The notes below the pieces were generated by a model that saw only the letters and a list, made by a program, of their open reading frames with translations, was not told where the DNA came from and searched no databases. This document shows, piece by piece, positions 49,348-58,932 of a stretch of 64,000 nucleotides of DNA. Origin of the DNA: Caldilineaceae bacterium (GTDB lineage Bacteria; Chloroflexota; Anaerolineae; Caldilineales; Caldilineaceae); assembly GCA_022824025.1 (NCBI GenBank), contig JAJEBF010000038.1:1-64000 (forward strand). Reading direction: 5' to 3'. The translations under genes and the position numbers were made by a program. The stretch's first letter is position 1. Each line of letters starts with the position of its first letter.

Positions 49348-49710
49348 CTATAGTACCATGCGGGGAATGAGATACGCGATCACGATGACGGCGAGTTGCG
49401 CGCCGGTGACCCAGGCGAAGGCTTGAAGGAGGCGGCCGAAGCTGACTTTGGACGCCCGGCGGTAACCTGCTTCGCTCCAGAAGAAGAAGACGACGGCCGC
49501 GACGGCCAAACCGAGGAGAGAGAAGCGATGGACGGCGGGAAGGGTCCACTGATCCGCGCCGAAGGCGATGGCGATCGCGCGCAGGGCGGGCAGCGTGGTA
49601 ACGATGTTGAGAATGAACAGACCGCACGAGCCGAACCAGAGTAGATAGAAGATAACAACCTGAACGGCGGCGTTGCTTACGTACTTCATATTTTTCATGG
49701 GGAATTTCAT
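49348..49710 (-). CDS. Small membrane protein, three predicted helices
   Basis: The 120-residue protein has hydrophobic segments AAVQVVIFYLLWFGSCGLFI, FSLLGLAVAAVVFFFW and LLQAFAWVTGAQLAVIVIAY. It starts at ATG 49710, 36 nt after the OppF-type gene. I know no family. Position suggests a last cistron of the Opp operon, but it could be independent. Confidence 0.65.
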   Translation of the reverse strand: MKFPMKNMKYVSNAAVQVVIFYLLWFGSCGLFILNIVTTLPALRAIAIAFGADQWTLPAVHRFSLLGLAVAAVVFFFWSEAGYRRASKVSFGRLLQAFAWVTGAQLAVIVIAYLIPRMVL

Positions 49711-49746
49711 CCGAATGGCAAGCGGCCGGCGCGAGGCTCCCGCCGC

Positions 49747-50796
49747 TCAAGCCACTACGCCCGCCAACTCCAGATCATGGGAAAAGTGACATTTTGCGAA
49801 GTGGCCGGGCGCGACCTCTTCCCAGGCAGGTTCCTGTTCATGGCAGAGGTCCTGGGCATAGGCGCAGCGGGGGTGGAAGTAGCAGCCGGACGGCGGATCG
49901 GCGGGGTTGGCGACTTCGCCTTCCAGGAGGATGCGCGCCGAACCCCTGCGCCGGGGATCCGGTTTGGGGATAGCTGACAGGAGCGCTTCGGTGTAGGGAT
50001 GCTTGGGGTTGGTGTAGAGTTCCAGGGTCGACGCCATTTCGACCAGTTTGCCGACGTACATGACAGCGACGCGGTCGCAGATGTGGGCGACGACGCTGAG
50101 ATCGTGGGCGACGAAGACATAGGTGAGCCCCATCTGCTCCTGCAGCTCCTGCAAGAGGTTGAGGATCTGGGCCTGCACGGAGACATCGAGGGCGGAGACC
50201 GGTTCATCGGCGACGACGAGGTTGGGCTGGCAGACGAGGGCGCGGGCGATGCCGATGCGCTGGCGCTGCCCGCCGCTGAAGGCGTGGGGGTAGCGGCGCA
50301 TCACTTCGGGCGCGAGGCCGACGAGGCCAAGCGTGTCGGCAACGCGATCCTCGAGTTCGGTCCCCTTTGCCAGGCCCATGGCGCGCAGGGGAGCGCCGAT
50401 CAGCTCCAGGATGGTCATGCGCGGATTGAGGGAGGCGTGCGGGTCCTGGAAGATCATGCGCATGTTGCGGCGCACCTGATTGAGCTGCTGGTTGTCCAGC
50501 TCGGTGACATTGACGCGTCCCAGCTCCGGATCTCGGAAGTATACGTCGCCTTCGGTGGAAGGAATGGCGCGCAGGATCATGCGACCGGTGGTTGTTTTGC
50601 CGCAGCCGCTTTCTCCCACCAGCCCCAGTGTTTCGCCCTCTTCAACCAGCAGGCTGATATCGTCGACGGCTTTGACGTAGCCAACGGTGCGCTTGAAGAA
50701 GCCGCGCTTGATCGGGAAGTGCTTCTTGAGATTGCGGATCTCCAGGAGCAGGGAAGAAGATGGGTTTGGGGTGTTGCTTCCGTTTTCGCTTGCCAT
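49747..50796 (-). CDS. Oligopeptide ABC transporter ATP-binding protein (OppF type)
   Basis: The 349-residue ATPase has Walker [10 protein letters not shown], signature FSGGQRQRI, Walker [16 protein letters not shown], and a C-terminal [15 protein letters not shown] motif. It partners the OppD-type ATPase encoded upstream (93-nt gap). Last ATPase of a complete operon: binding protein, B, C, D, F. Confidence 0.94.
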   Translation of the reverse strand: MASENGSNTPNPSSSLLLEIRNLKKHFPIKRGFFKRTVGYVKAVDDISLLVEEGETLGLVGESGCGKTTTGRMILRAIPSTEGDVYFRDPELGRVNVTELDNQQLNQVRRNMRMIFQDPHASLNPRMTILELIGAPLRAMGLAKGTELEDRVADTLGLVGLAPEVMRRYPHAFSGGQRQRIGIARALVCQPNLVVADEPVSALDVSVQAQILNLLQELQEQMGLTYVFVAHDLSVVAHICDRVAVMYVGKLVEMASTLELYTNPKHPYTEALLSAIPKPDPRRRGSARILLEGEVANPADPPSGCYFHPRCAYAQDLCHEQEPAWEEVAPGHFAKCHFSHDLELAGVVA

Positions 50797-50889
50797 AGGT
50801 CTCAGGTGTCTATGATGCGCTACCGCTTCGCCAGACGGGCGCTGTATTGCGCTGCTGCATTGTTACGCGTACCCAGTTGGATTGCGCTC

Positions 50890-51936
50890 CTACGTATAGA
50901 GGTGGCAGCGTACGGCATGCCCTTCCTCGAGCTGGATCAGCTGCGGCTCGGCCTCATCGCAGACGCCGGGCATGAAGTCGGGACAGCGGGGATGGAAGGC
51001 GCAACCTTGCAGCCGCTGATAGGGGCTGGGCACCATGCCTTCAATGGCGTTGAGTTTCTCGCGCTTGTCCTGCAGGACATCTTCGAGGCGCGGGATCGAG
51101 TTCAACAGGCCTCTCGTATAGGGATGCTTGGGATTGTAGAAGATCGAGTCAACATCGCAGCGCTCGACAACCTTGCCCAGGTACATGACGACGACTTCCT
51201 CGGCCATTTCGGCTACGACGCCGAGATTGTGCGTAATGTAGAGAATGGCCATGTCGGATTCGGCCTGCAGCTCCCGCATCAGGTCGAGGATCTGGGCCTC
51301 GGTGGTGACATCGAGGGCGGTGGTCGGTTCGTCGGCGATGAGCAGTTGGGGGCGGCAGGCGAGCGCCATGGCGATGACGGCGCGCTGGCGCATGCCGCCG
51401 CTCAGCTGGAAGGGGTAGTCGTCGAAGCGCTGCTCCGGGTTGGGCATTTTCACGCGCGCGAGGGTCTCGATGGCGATGTCGCGCGCTTCGGTCTTGTTGA
51501 CATCCTGATGGAGGAGGATGGCTTCGGTGATCTGCTTGCCCACGGTGCGTACGGGACTGAGGGCGGTCATCGGCTCCTGGAAGACCATGGAGATTTGATT
51601 GCCGCGAATGTCGCGGAGCTGGCGGTCGTTGGACTCGAATTGGGCGAGGTCGACGATGTCCTTGGCGTCGGCGCGATCGTCGAACTGCCGGTGGAAGCGA
51701 ATCTCGCCTTCGACGATTTGGCCGGGGGGCGGCACCAGGCGCATAACCGACATGGCGGTCATGCTTTTGCCGCAGCCGCTCTCGCCGACTACGCCGACCA
51801 CCTGTTTGCGGCGGACGTCGAGGTCGACGCCGTCGACGGCGCGCACGGTGCCTTCATCGAGAGCGAAGTGGGTTTTCAGATCCCTGATTTCCAACAGGAC
51901 TTCCTGCTTTCCCGCACCGTTTTCATTTGACGCCAT
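50890..51936 (-). CDS. Oligopeptide ABC transporter ATP-binding protein (OppD type)
   Basis: The 348-residue ATPase has Walker [10 protein letters not shown], signature [16 protein letters not shown], Walker [15 protein letters not shown] and [16 protein letters not shown] near the end. ATG 51936 ([12 protein letters not shown]) gives normal length; the ribosome binding site is weak. Confidence 0.93.
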   Translation of the reverse strand: MASNENGAGKQEVLLEIRDLKTHFALDEGTVRAVDGVDLDVRRKQVVGVVGESGCGKSMTAMSVMRLVPPPGQIVEGEIRFHRQFDDRADAKDIVDLAQFESNDRQLRDIRGNQISMVFQEPMTALSPVRTVGKQITEAILLHQDVNKTEARDIAIETLARVKMPNPEQRFDDYPFQLSGGMRQRAVIAMALACRPQLLIADEPTTALDVTTEAQILDLMRELQAESDMAILYITHNLGVVAEMAEEVVVMYLGKVVERCDVDSIFYNPKHPYTRGLLNSIPRLEDVLQDKREKLNAIEGMVPSPYQRLQGCAFHPRCPDFMPGVCDEAEPQLIQLEEGHAVRCHLYT

Positions 51937-52005
51937 AGCGTGTAACCCTTGTGGTCTACGGGTGGCGGCCAGCGCTGCCATTGGCTTCTGCAGGCTGGTC
52001 GCGGG

Positions 52006-53187
52006 CTAGTGGTACGGGTCGGCAGCGTCGCGCATGCCATCGCCGAGGAAGTTGAACATAAGGACGGCAATGACGACAAAGACGACCGGCCAGAGGGTCC
52101 AGGGCGTCTGGGCGACCGACATGATGTCCTGCGCGTCCTGGAGCATGACGCCCCAGCTGATGGTGGGCGGCTGCAAGCCGATTCCCAGGAAACTCAATGC
52201 GGTTTCGCCTAGAATCATAAACGGGATGGCGATCGTGAGCTCGACGATAATGAAGCTGGTGAAGCCGGGAAGCAGATAGCGGGTGATGATGGTCCACTGG
52301 CTTTCGCCATCGAGCCGGGCGGCCATGACAAAGTCCTCTTCGCGCAGGCTGAGGATTTTGCCGCGCACGATGCGGGCCAGCCGCGTCCAGTTGAGGATAG
52401 AAAGAATGATGGTAATAGCGAAATAAAGGCGCAGATTGGGCCAGTCCTGGGGCAGGGCTGCGGCGAGCGACATCCACAACGGGATGGAGGGCAGGGCATA
52501 GAGCAGGTCGATGAGACGCTGGATGACTTCGTCGACGGCGCCGCCAAAGTAACCGGAAATGCCGCCCAGGAGCACGCCGAAGACGGCGGTGAGCGCGACG
52601 CCGATCAGGCCGATTGACAGGGAGATGCGGCCGCCGTAGATGATGCGGGAGAAGATATCGCGCCCGATGCGGTCTGTACCGAAGATGAAGAGCGGCATCG
52701 TGTCCTTTTCCGTGCCGAAAAGGTGCAGGTCGGACTCGATCAGGCCCAACATCTTGTAGGAGTCGCCGCGCACGAACAGCCGGATCGTGTTTGGCTCAGC
52801 TGCGTTGGCCCTGTAGATCGGGCGCGCGGTCACGGGATCGCGCCCGCGCACGATGGTGTAGATGAAGGGGCTGCGGTAGCTTCTGCTGACGACTTCGAAC
52901 AGGCGGACCTTTGTGGGCGGCGCGGAGGCGAGGTCCTTGTAGCGGGTCAAGGGCGCGTGGGGCGCGAAAAACTCGGCGAAGAGCGTGACGAAGTAGAAGA
53001 AGGCAAGCACCCACATGGCGGCCTTGGCCAGGCGATGGCGGCGGAACTTCCACCAGACGAGCTGCCACTGCCCGGCGCGGTAGAAGTCTTCCGATTCCGA
53101 AAAGGTGGTGGCCGGGCTCGGCGGCGTCTCGACGGCGCGCTGGCGCGGGTTGATGAGCCTCAGGATATTGGCGACGATTGAAGTCAT
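52006..53187 (-). CDS. Oligopeptide ABC transporter permease (OppC type)
   Basis: The 393-residue permease has TM1 MWVLAFFYFVTLFAEFFAP, a long external segment (about 80-165) with RSYRSPFIYTIVRGRDPVTA, FGTDRIGRDIFSRIIYGGRISL, and the EAA loop MAARLDGESQWTIITRYLLPG. ATG 53187 is 8 nt after the OppB stop. The external insert is moderately long, shorter than in the permease at 14842. Confidence 0.92.
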   Translation of the reverse strand: MTSIVANILRLINPRQRAVETPPSPATTFSESEDFYRAGQWQLVWWKFRRHRLAKAAMWVLAFFYFVTLFAEFFAPHAPLTRYKDLASAPPTKVRLFEVVSRSYRSPFIYTIVRGRDPVTARPIYRANAAEPNTIRLFVRGDSYKMLGLIESDLHLFGTEKDTMPLFIFGTDRIGRDIFSRIIYGGRISLSIGLIGVALTAVFGVLLGGISGYFGGAVDEVIQRLIDLLYALPSIPLWMSLAAALPQDWPNLRLYFAITIILSILNWTRLARIVRGKILSLREEDFVMAARLDGESQWTIITRYLLPGFTSFIIVELTIAIPFMILGETALSFLGIGLQPPTISWGVMLQDAQDIMSVAQTPWTLWPVVFVVIAVLMFNFLGDGMRDAADPYH

Positions 53188-53195
53188 GGTCTCGG

Positions 53196-54197
53196 TTACA
53201 TCTCCTCCACGCTGCCAAACCGGATGCGCGGGTCGACCGCTGCCAGGGCGATGTCGGCCAGTAGGCTCCCGACCAATGCCAGGGTTCCGACCAGCAGAAT
53301 GAAGCTGCCGGCGAGGAACATGTCCTGGGAGAGCAGGGAGCGATAGAGAACGACTGCGGCGGTGGGCAGGTTGAGCACGATCTCGACAACGGTGCCGCCG
53401 GAGATAATCCACGGGAGCAGGAAGCCGAGGGAGCTGATCAGAGGGTTGATGGCGATGCGCACGGGATAGTTCATGAGTACGGCAAACTCGGACAGGCCCT
53501 TGGAGCGGGCCACGGTGACGTACTGTTTGCGCAGCTCATCCAGCATGGTCGCCCGCATGATGCGAATGATGTGGGCGGTTCCGCCGATGCCGAGGATGAG
53601 GACGGGCACCCAGATGCGGGTGAGCATATTCTGGAATTTGGCGATGCTCCAGGGTTCGAGCTCGAAAGCCGGGGAGAAGAGTCCTCCCACTTTGAGGCCG
53701 AACCAGGCGAAGGAGAAGTACATGACGACCATCGCCAATAGGAAGCCTGGCACTGCCAGGCCGATGAATCCGATCATGGTAAAGAGATAATCGGTGAAGG
53801 TGTATTGCCGTACCGAAACGTAGATGCCGATCGGGACCGAAATGGCCCAGACGAAGATGGTTGTGAAGATGGCCAACAGGAAGGTGAGCGCCATCTTGTC
53901 TCCGATGACTTCGTTGACCGGTCTGCCCCACTGGAAGGACTGTCCGAATGAACCTTTGAGCAGGATGTTCTGGATCCAGGTCAGATATTGCACATGCATG
54001 GGGCGGTCGAGGGCGTACTGTTTCATGAGGCGCTCGACCTCGGCCTCGTCTACATCGCGGCCGGATGCCCGCAGCGCGTTGATGTGCTCAGTCAGGTAGT
54101 CGCCGGGCGGGAGCTGGATGATGAGGAAGGCGACCAGGGAGAGCAGGAACAGCAGCGGAATCATACGCATGACGCGCTGGATTATGTAGACGATCAT
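53196..54197 (-). CDS. Oligopeptide ABC transporter permease (OppB type)
   Basis: The 333-residue permease starts MIVYIIQRVMRMIPLLFLLS and has the loop VARSKGLSEFAVLMNYPVRIAINP. It ends IALAAVDPRIRFGSVEEM. Translationally close to OppC. Between it and its binding-protein gene lie a four-helix-bundle gene and two copies of a GA-rich hairpin element, an atypical interruption of the operon. Confidence 0.93.
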   Translation of the reverse strand: MIVYIIQRVMRMIPLLFLLSLVAFLIIQLPPGDYLTEHINALRASGRDVDEAEVERLMKQYALDRPMHVQYLTWIQNILLKGSFGQSFQWGRPVNEVIGDKMALTFLLAIFTTIFVWAISVPIGIYVSVRQYTFTDYLFTMIGFIGLAVPGFLLAMVVMYFSFAWFGLKVGGLFSPAFELEPWSIAKFQNMLTRIWVPVLILGIGGTAHIIRIMRATMLDELRKQYVTVARSKGLSEFAVLMNYPVRIAINPLISSLGFLLPWIISGGTVVEIVLNLPTAAVVLYRSLLSQDMFLAGSFILLVGTLALVGSLLADIALAAVDPRIRFGSVEEM

Positions 54198-54213
54198 GGG
54201 GAACCCCCTGATA

Positions 54214-54282
54214 GGAGAGAGTGAAGAGGAGTGAGGAGAGAGTAAAACCTCTTACATCTCACTGCTCACTTCTAGCCTCTCC
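54214..54282 (-). repeat. GA-rich imperfect hairpin element, copy 2
   Basis: Begins GGAGAGAGTGAAGAGGAGTG, includes GTAAAACCTCT, and ends in a CT-rich arm. The S23-like gene ends inside it (last codons DTGRG and its stop). Closely related to the copy at 54650 and to the palindrome at 17379. Confidence 0.8.
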
Positions 54283-54637
54283 CTGTATCGGAACTCATTT
54301 TGCGGCGCAAGGTTGTCAGCATTCGGCTTACTTCGTCTAACAGACCGCGCAGCGTTTGCGTTTCGCTCGTGGGAAACCAGCCCAGGTCTTCACATAGTGT
54401 AAGAAGTGTTTCGGTTTCCGCCAAAGAGCCTTGCGCTATGGCGAGGAAGCGCGCTTTGTCCTTTACCGTCTCGCGCGTCCAGCCTTCTGCGATGTTGGCT
54501 GGCATCGATACTGCCGAGCGGGTGATCTGCGAACGCATGCCGTAGTTTTCTGTACTGGGCAGACGTGGTGTCAGTCGATATGTCTCGCGGGCCGCGTCCA
54601 TCGCTTTCTGCCACAGAATCGTTTCCCGATAGTACAT
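54272..54637 (-). CDS. Four-helix-bundle protein (S23 / rRNA intervening sequence protein family)
   Basis: The 121-residue protein has the family signature: LWQKAMDAARETYRLTPRLP, YGMRSQITRSAVSMPANIAEGW, FLAIAQGSLAETETLLTLCEDLGW. These small proteins form barrel-like pentamers related to Avd and occur in 23S rRNA insertions and elsewhere; function is unresolved. Start ATG 54637 (MYYRETILW). The gene is inserted between the Opp binding-protein gene and oppB and is flanked by two copies of a GA-rich hairpin element, suggesting a mobile cassette. Confidence 0.9.
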   Translation of the reverse strand: MYYRETILWQKAMDAARETYRLTPRLPSTENYGMRSQITRSAVSMPANIAEGWTRETVKDKARFLAIAQGSLAETETLLTLCEDLGWFPTSETQTLRGLLDEVSRMLTTLRRKMSSDTGRG

Positions 54638-54649
54638 GGATGAATTTGA

Positions 54650-54712
54650 GGAGAGAGTGAAGAGGAGAGAGGAGGGAGTAAAACCTCTCCCTCCTCTCTC
54701 TTCGCTTCTCAC
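54650..54712 (-). repeat. GA-rich hairpin element, copy 3
   Basis: GAGAGAGGAGGGAG and its complement form a 14-bp stem with an 8-nt loop, read on the minus strand directly after the binding-protein stop. It shares GGAGAGAGTGAAGAGGAG and GTAAAACCTCT with copy 2, in direct orientation. The S23-like gene lies between the two. Confidence 0.85.
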
Positions 54713-54715
54713 AGT

Positions 54716-56764
54716 CTATGCGCCGCCGCCTTCGTAGTAGAAGGCTTCGGGATGGTAGGTGGAGATGCCGTAGGTATCCCAGCCGACGGGCTTGCCTGCG
54801 ACCGGCAGGTTGCGCATCGTCTTGGGGAAGATGAGCGGAGCCGGGCTCTCGGAAACGGAGCCGACTGCGAGCGGGTTGTCGGCGAGCCAGTCGAAGATCT
54901 TCTGGCCGGCAGCCACGCGCTCGGCATCATCGATCACGGTGTTCATGGTGTTGTAATGGTCATAGAGCGTCTGGATTTCGGCCGGCGGCTCTTCGCCGTC
55001 CTGGCCGGCGCTCGTGTACCAGCGTCCCCACTCCGGCGCGGGACCGCCCTGGCCGATGTTGGTGGGGATGAACCAACGCATTTCCACAGGAAGGAGCGTG
55101 TCGGTGCAACGGTCGGCATGCCAGCAGCCGCAGTGGATCAGGCCCTGGTTCCAGCGTTCGTTATAGAGTGAGATCTGGATCTCCTTGGTCGAGGCTTCGA
55201 TACCGACCTCGCGCCAGAAGGTGACGACAATCTCGGTGAACTCGTGTGTGGCGACGCCAACGCGCGGGCCGGCATGCTCGATGTTAAACTTGAGTACTTC
55301 ACCGTCGGGGCGCAGGCGGAAGCCGTCGCCGTTGCGCTCGGTCAGCCCCATGTCATCCAGCAACTGGTTGGCCATGTCCGGATCGAACTGGGACCAGTTT
55401 TCGGCATATTTCGGCTTGTAATACTGGGAGTTGGGCATGGGCGCCAGCTGGCCCATCGTGGCAAGACCGAAGAAGAGGTTCTGGTTGATCTCCTCGCGGT
55501 CGATGGAGATGTTCAGGGCCTTGAGGAAGTTGGGGTGCTGGATTATGTCCCGCAGCACCGGATCTTCGTTCAGGGTGTGATTGGGGTAGAGCGTGTAGCG
55601 GTCGGTCATGCAACTGGTGTAGTCCATGACCTGATAGTGCTGATTGGGCTCGTTTTCCTTGTAAAGGGGATAACGGGCAATCGAGACATCATGCGGGCCG
55701 ACGTAGTCCAACTCGCCCTGGATGGTCTTCTGTGTGGCGATTTCGTGGTTGGCCACGAAGTCGATGCGCAGGTCCTCGACGTAGGGAAGCTGCTGGCCGG
55801 AGGTATCGACCTTCCAGTAATAGGGATTCCTCTTCATGAGCACGAGGCCCTGCTGCGGCTCCTGGTCTACGATCCAGGCGGAGAGCATGGGATACTCGGG
55901 TGAGTTGGGCCGTGTGCCCCAGACGCTGCGGCCACTGCGGATGTTGCTGAGGAGCTGCACCCAGGTCTCATACTCGGATTCTTCGAGCATGGCGTTGAGG
56001 TCGTCCTCATCGGCGAAGTCGCCATGGAACTGCTTGAGGTAGTTGCTGGGCAACAGGAAGTCACCCTGGATACGGCGGGTGAGGTAGGCGGGGAAGTTGC
56101 CAAACGGGGCGGCGAAGGTGACGGAGAAGCTGTAGTCGTCGTGAATGTCGACGACCATGTTCTCGCCGCCGTGGCGGTAGACCCACCAGACGCTGGAGGC
56201 GACTTCGGGATGGGTGGCGACCGAGTTCCACCAGAAATCGACATCGCCGGTGGTGACCAGGTCACCGGAGGACCAGCGCATGCCTTCGTGCAGATGGAAA
56301 GTGTAGTGCGTGGCGTCGTCACTGATCTCCCAACTGGCGAACAGGTTGGGGATGATGGTCCTGAGGTCCTGGTCGGAATAGGTCAGCATGCGTTCGGCGA
56401 ACCAGCCGTACTGGCTGACGAAGCTGGAGGGATCGAGGTGGATCTGGCGTACGAGGCCGCCGTACTCGCCGATGGCTTCGCGCGGCAGGACCAGCGGCGA
56501 GACCGGCAGGCGTTCGGTGACGGGAGGCAGGTCACCATTGGCGACCATCTCGGCCAGACGCGGTGATTCCGAGTACTGGGAGGGCGCTTCGGCCTCTTCC
56601 ATCACGGTTTGCGCCGGCGCCTCTTCTTCGGCCGCCGGCGCGGCGGCCGGCTCCTCGGTGATCACTTCCGGTTCGGGGCCGCCGCATGCGGCCAGGACAA
56701 CGGCCGCGGTTGTCGCTCCTGACAACTGCAGGAAGCGGCGACGATGCATCTTTCGTTGGGTCAT
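54716..56764 (-). CDS. Peptide ABC substrate-binding lipoprotein (SBP_bac_5), Tat-type signal
   Basis: The 682-residue protein has a twin-arginine-like motif (HRRRFLQLSG) and a lipobox (LAAC). It shows normal family order: GGLVRQIHLDP, MRWSSGDLVTTGDVDFWWN, YVEDLRIDFVANHEIATQKTIQGELDYV, LKALNISIDREEINQNLFFG. AGGAGG lies about 7 nt before ATG 56764. Receptor of the Opp system encoded downstream; its 702-residue upstream neighbour may process or bind the same substrate (inference). Confidence 0.92.
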   Translation of the reverse strand: MTQRKMHRRRFLQLSGATTAAVVLAACGGPEPEVITEEPAAAPAAEEEAPAQTVMEEAEAPSQYSESPRLAEMVANGDLPPVTERLPVSPLVLPREAIGEYGGLVRQIHLDPSSFVSQYGWFAERMLTYSDQDLRTIIPNLFASWEISDDATHYTFHLHEGMRWSSGDLVTTGDVDFWWNSVATHPEVASSVWWVYRHGGENMVVDIHDDYSFSVTFAAPFGNFPAYLTRRIQGDFLLPSNYLKQFHGDFADEDDLNAMLEESEYETWVQLLSNIRSGRSVWGTRPNSPEYPMLSAWIVDQEPQQGLVLMKRNPYYWKVDTSGQQLPYVEDLRIDFVANHEIATQKTIQGELDYVGPHDVSIARYPLYKENEPNQHYQVMDYTSCMTDRYTLYPNHTLNEDPVLRDIIQHPNFLKALNISIDREEINQNLFFGLATMGQLAPMPNSQYYKPKYAENWSQFDPDMANQLLDDMGLTERNGDGFRLRPDGEVLKFNIEHAGPRVGVATHEFTEIVVTFWREVGIEASTKEIQISLYNERWNQGLIHCGCWHADRCTDTLLPVEMRWFIPTNIGQGGPAPEWGRWYTSAGQDGEEPPAEIQTLYDHYNTMNTVIDDAERVAAGQKIFDWLADNPLAVGSVSESPAPLIFPKTMRNLPVAGKPVGWDTYGISTYHPEAFYYEGGGA

Positions 56765-56823
56765 GCTGTCCTCCTGGATTGAGGCTTGAGTATAAAAAGG
56801 CGGTTTATCAGGCTGGCTCGCCA

Positions 56824-58932
56824 TCACTGGCCGCTGGCCAGGTCAAGTTGCAGGGCCTGGTCGCCATGAACAACGATCATTTGGGAGGCCGGCCAGCCGT
56901 CTGTGACGCAGTTGGGGCCTTCGTAGTGATTGGCGTTTTGCAGCGGTTGCGGTTCGCCGTTGACGCAGAGCGGTCCGTTCCAGTCGAAGGTGACGGTGTC
57001 GCCCTGCAGCTGGCGATATGTCACAGAGAGCCCGTCCAAGGCCAGACGGGATGCGAGGACCCGCTTGCGGAAATTGGCGAAGGAATCGTAGTCGGCTTTG
57101 CGTCCCATCTGGCAGAGCCAGGCGACGCTGCGGCCGGCGGCGCGCAGTTCACTGCTGGCGACCGGCCCGTGTTGGACCAGCGCGATCGGGGCGGAGCAAC
57201 CCAGAGCGATGTAGGCGTCCCCTCTGGCGGCGAAGGCCCAGTGGTTTGCCACCTGGTGCTCGTCAAAGGCGAAGGTGGGGAAGTAGGCGCGGGTGAAGCC
57301 GATCAGATCGGTTTCGGGCAGGTCGTAGAGCGCGATCAGGAGGTCGCGGCGCTGGGCGACGCGGGGCAGGATTCCGCTGCGCCAGTAATCGCTTCCGTGG
57401 GAATTCTGCGTCGGGTCACCGGAGGTATCGTCGCTGGCGGGATGGTTCACGAAAACGATGGCGTTTGCGCTCAAGGTGGCCTGCCAGCTCTGCCCGCCGC
57501 CGCCGCGCTGGCCGGCCTGGAAGTCCTGTGCGCTGCTGAGCAGGTAGTCGGGCGTTCTGTAGACTGCCTTGTGGAGCGTTTGCTTATGCAGGTCTTCGCT
57601 GTGTTGCGGCTCCTCGTCAGACCCTGGCGCGAAGGCGTGCCGTTCGCTGGCCCACATTCCGTCGGCGGCTGGATCGGTTGCCAGGGAGGCGATGAGTTGG
57701 GGTTGCTGATAGTTCTGCCCGCAGCAGAGGCTGAGCGGCGCGGCGAGATGCCAGTTCCAGGCGCCGATGCCCCACTTGAGGCGTGCAACGCCGGCGAGGG
57801 GCGACACGTAGCCGCTGCGGACGGCGGCGCCGCGATCAGCCGCGCACTGGCCGGCGCCGTAGACGCCCTGGAAAGAGTCCAACGCAACTGTTGCCAGAAC
57901 TTTGTCGATCAGGGCCGCGGCCAGGTCCCAGATCTTTTCGGAGTCGGCCAGATCGATCAGGTACGGCAACGCCGTCAGAAGTTGGGCCAGATCGCGGCTT
58001 GATGATTCGGAGAAGCCGACCGTTGCGGCCCGCCGGAGCCAGCGGACGACGGCATCTTCGGCGCGCTGCCGGTGCCACTGCCCGAGCTGCTGGCTGCATT
58101 GGAACGGGCGGTCGGGATAGAGCTGGCCGGCAAGGAGCTCACAGGAGGCGAGAAGCAGTTTATCGGTTTCGGAGAGGGCGTTGCCCGACTTCTCGCCGTA
58201 ATCCTGCCTGCAGTAGGGAAAGCTGATGATGCAGTCATCGAGGGGCTGGCGGAATTCAGTGGGGAACTCGCTGTTTTCGGCGTGCCGGCAGACGATACCC
58301 AACAGACCGAGCAGGCCTGACAGGTGGTCCTCCTGGAAGCTGGCCACGGCGTCGACGGCGGCAAGGAATTTTCGTGCGCTGATGCGATTCCACCAGGCCA
58401 GGGTCATTTTGGCGATCTCGGAGTAGAGGCCGTCGTCCCGGCTGATGGCGTAGCGGAGCAGCTCGACCTGGCGCTCGACGTATGTGCCGTAGGGTTCAGT
58501 CCGATAGTCGGACCGCACGGAGGAGAGGGGGATTTTTCTCTGGATGCGAACGCCGCGGACGTAGTATTCGCTGGCGGACGGCATCAGGATCAGTTCGTAT
58601 TCGCCGTCGGGAATTGAAACCGCCTGGGCCAGGACGCGGTCGCCGCAGTCACCCTCTTTGCCCTCCGCTTCGGCATAGATGCGCCCGTTGGATAGTTGGA
58701 GACGGATGTTGTAGTCGGCGGGGGCTTCGAGTTTGCGGGGCCAGCGTACGAGAATGCTGTCTTCGTGGGTGAAGATGTCTTTCTCGAGGTAGAGCTGTTC
58801 GAAGAAGGATGCGAAGAGCTGTCGCCGGTCATCCGGATTTGCCGAGACGGCGGGCGAATCGGGGGCGGGTGAAGCGGCGCCTGGCTGGTGTTGGTGAGCT
58901 TGAGCGCCGTTGCTCCGGGATTTGGCAGTCAA
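56824..58932 (-). CDS. Large protein of unknown function, possibly polysaccharide-lyase/heparinase-like architecture
   Basis: About 702 residues from TTG 58932 (AGGA 9 nt before); no in-frame ATG exists near this point. No signal peptide is visible. The N-terminal third looks beta-rich (YNIRLQLSNGRIYAEAEGKE), the middle helical (LLTALPYLIDLADSEKIWDLAAALIDKVLA), the C-terminal third beta-rich with repeated aromatic motifs (QATLSANAIVFVNHPASDD, GILPRVAQRRDLLIALYDLP). This order recalls heparinase-type lyases with an alpha-toroid and beta-sandwich, but no catalytic residue can be assigned. It lies upstream of the Opp binding protein (59-nt gap), downstream of the hydroxyproline-type dehydratase gene. 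I cannot name the family. Confidence 0.7.
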   Translation of the reverse strand: MTAKSRSNGAQAHQHQPGAASPAPDSPAVSANPDDRRQLFASFFEQLYLEKDIFTHEDSILVRWPRKLEAPADYNIRLQLSNGRIYAEAEGKEGDCGDRVLAQAVSIPDGEYELILMPSASEYYVRGVRIQRKIPLSSVRSDYRTEPYGTYVERQVELLRYAISRDDGLYSEIAKMTLAWWNRISARKFLAAVDAVASFQEDHLSGLLGLLGIVCRHAENSEFPTEFRQPLDDCIISFPYCRQDYGEKSGNALSETDKLLLASCELLAGQLYPDRPFQCSQQLGQWHRQRAEDAVVRWLRRAATVGFSESSSRDLAQLLTALPYLIDLADSEKIWDLAAALIDKVLATVALDSFQGVYGAGQCAADRGAAVRSGYVSPLAGVARLKWGIGAWNWHLAAPLSLCCGQNYQQPQLIASLATDPAADGMWASERHAFAPGSDEEPQHSEDLHKQTLHKAVYRTPDYLLSSAQDFQAGQRGGGGQSWQATLSANAIVFVNHPASDDTSGDPTQNSHGSDYWRSGILPRVAQRRDLLIALYDLPETDLIGFTRAYFPTFAFDEHQVANHWAFAARGDAYIALGCSAPIALVQHGPVASSELRAAGRSVAWLCQMGRKADYDSFANFRKRVLASRLALDGLSVTYRQLQGDTVTFDWNGPLCVNGEPQPLQNANHYEGPNCVTDGWPASQMIVVHGDQALQLDLASGQ

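Noticed and set aside
54272-54637. Diversity-generating retroelement, because S23-like proteins resemble Avd
   Set aside because: No reverse transcriptase and no template/variable repeat pair is visible nearby.
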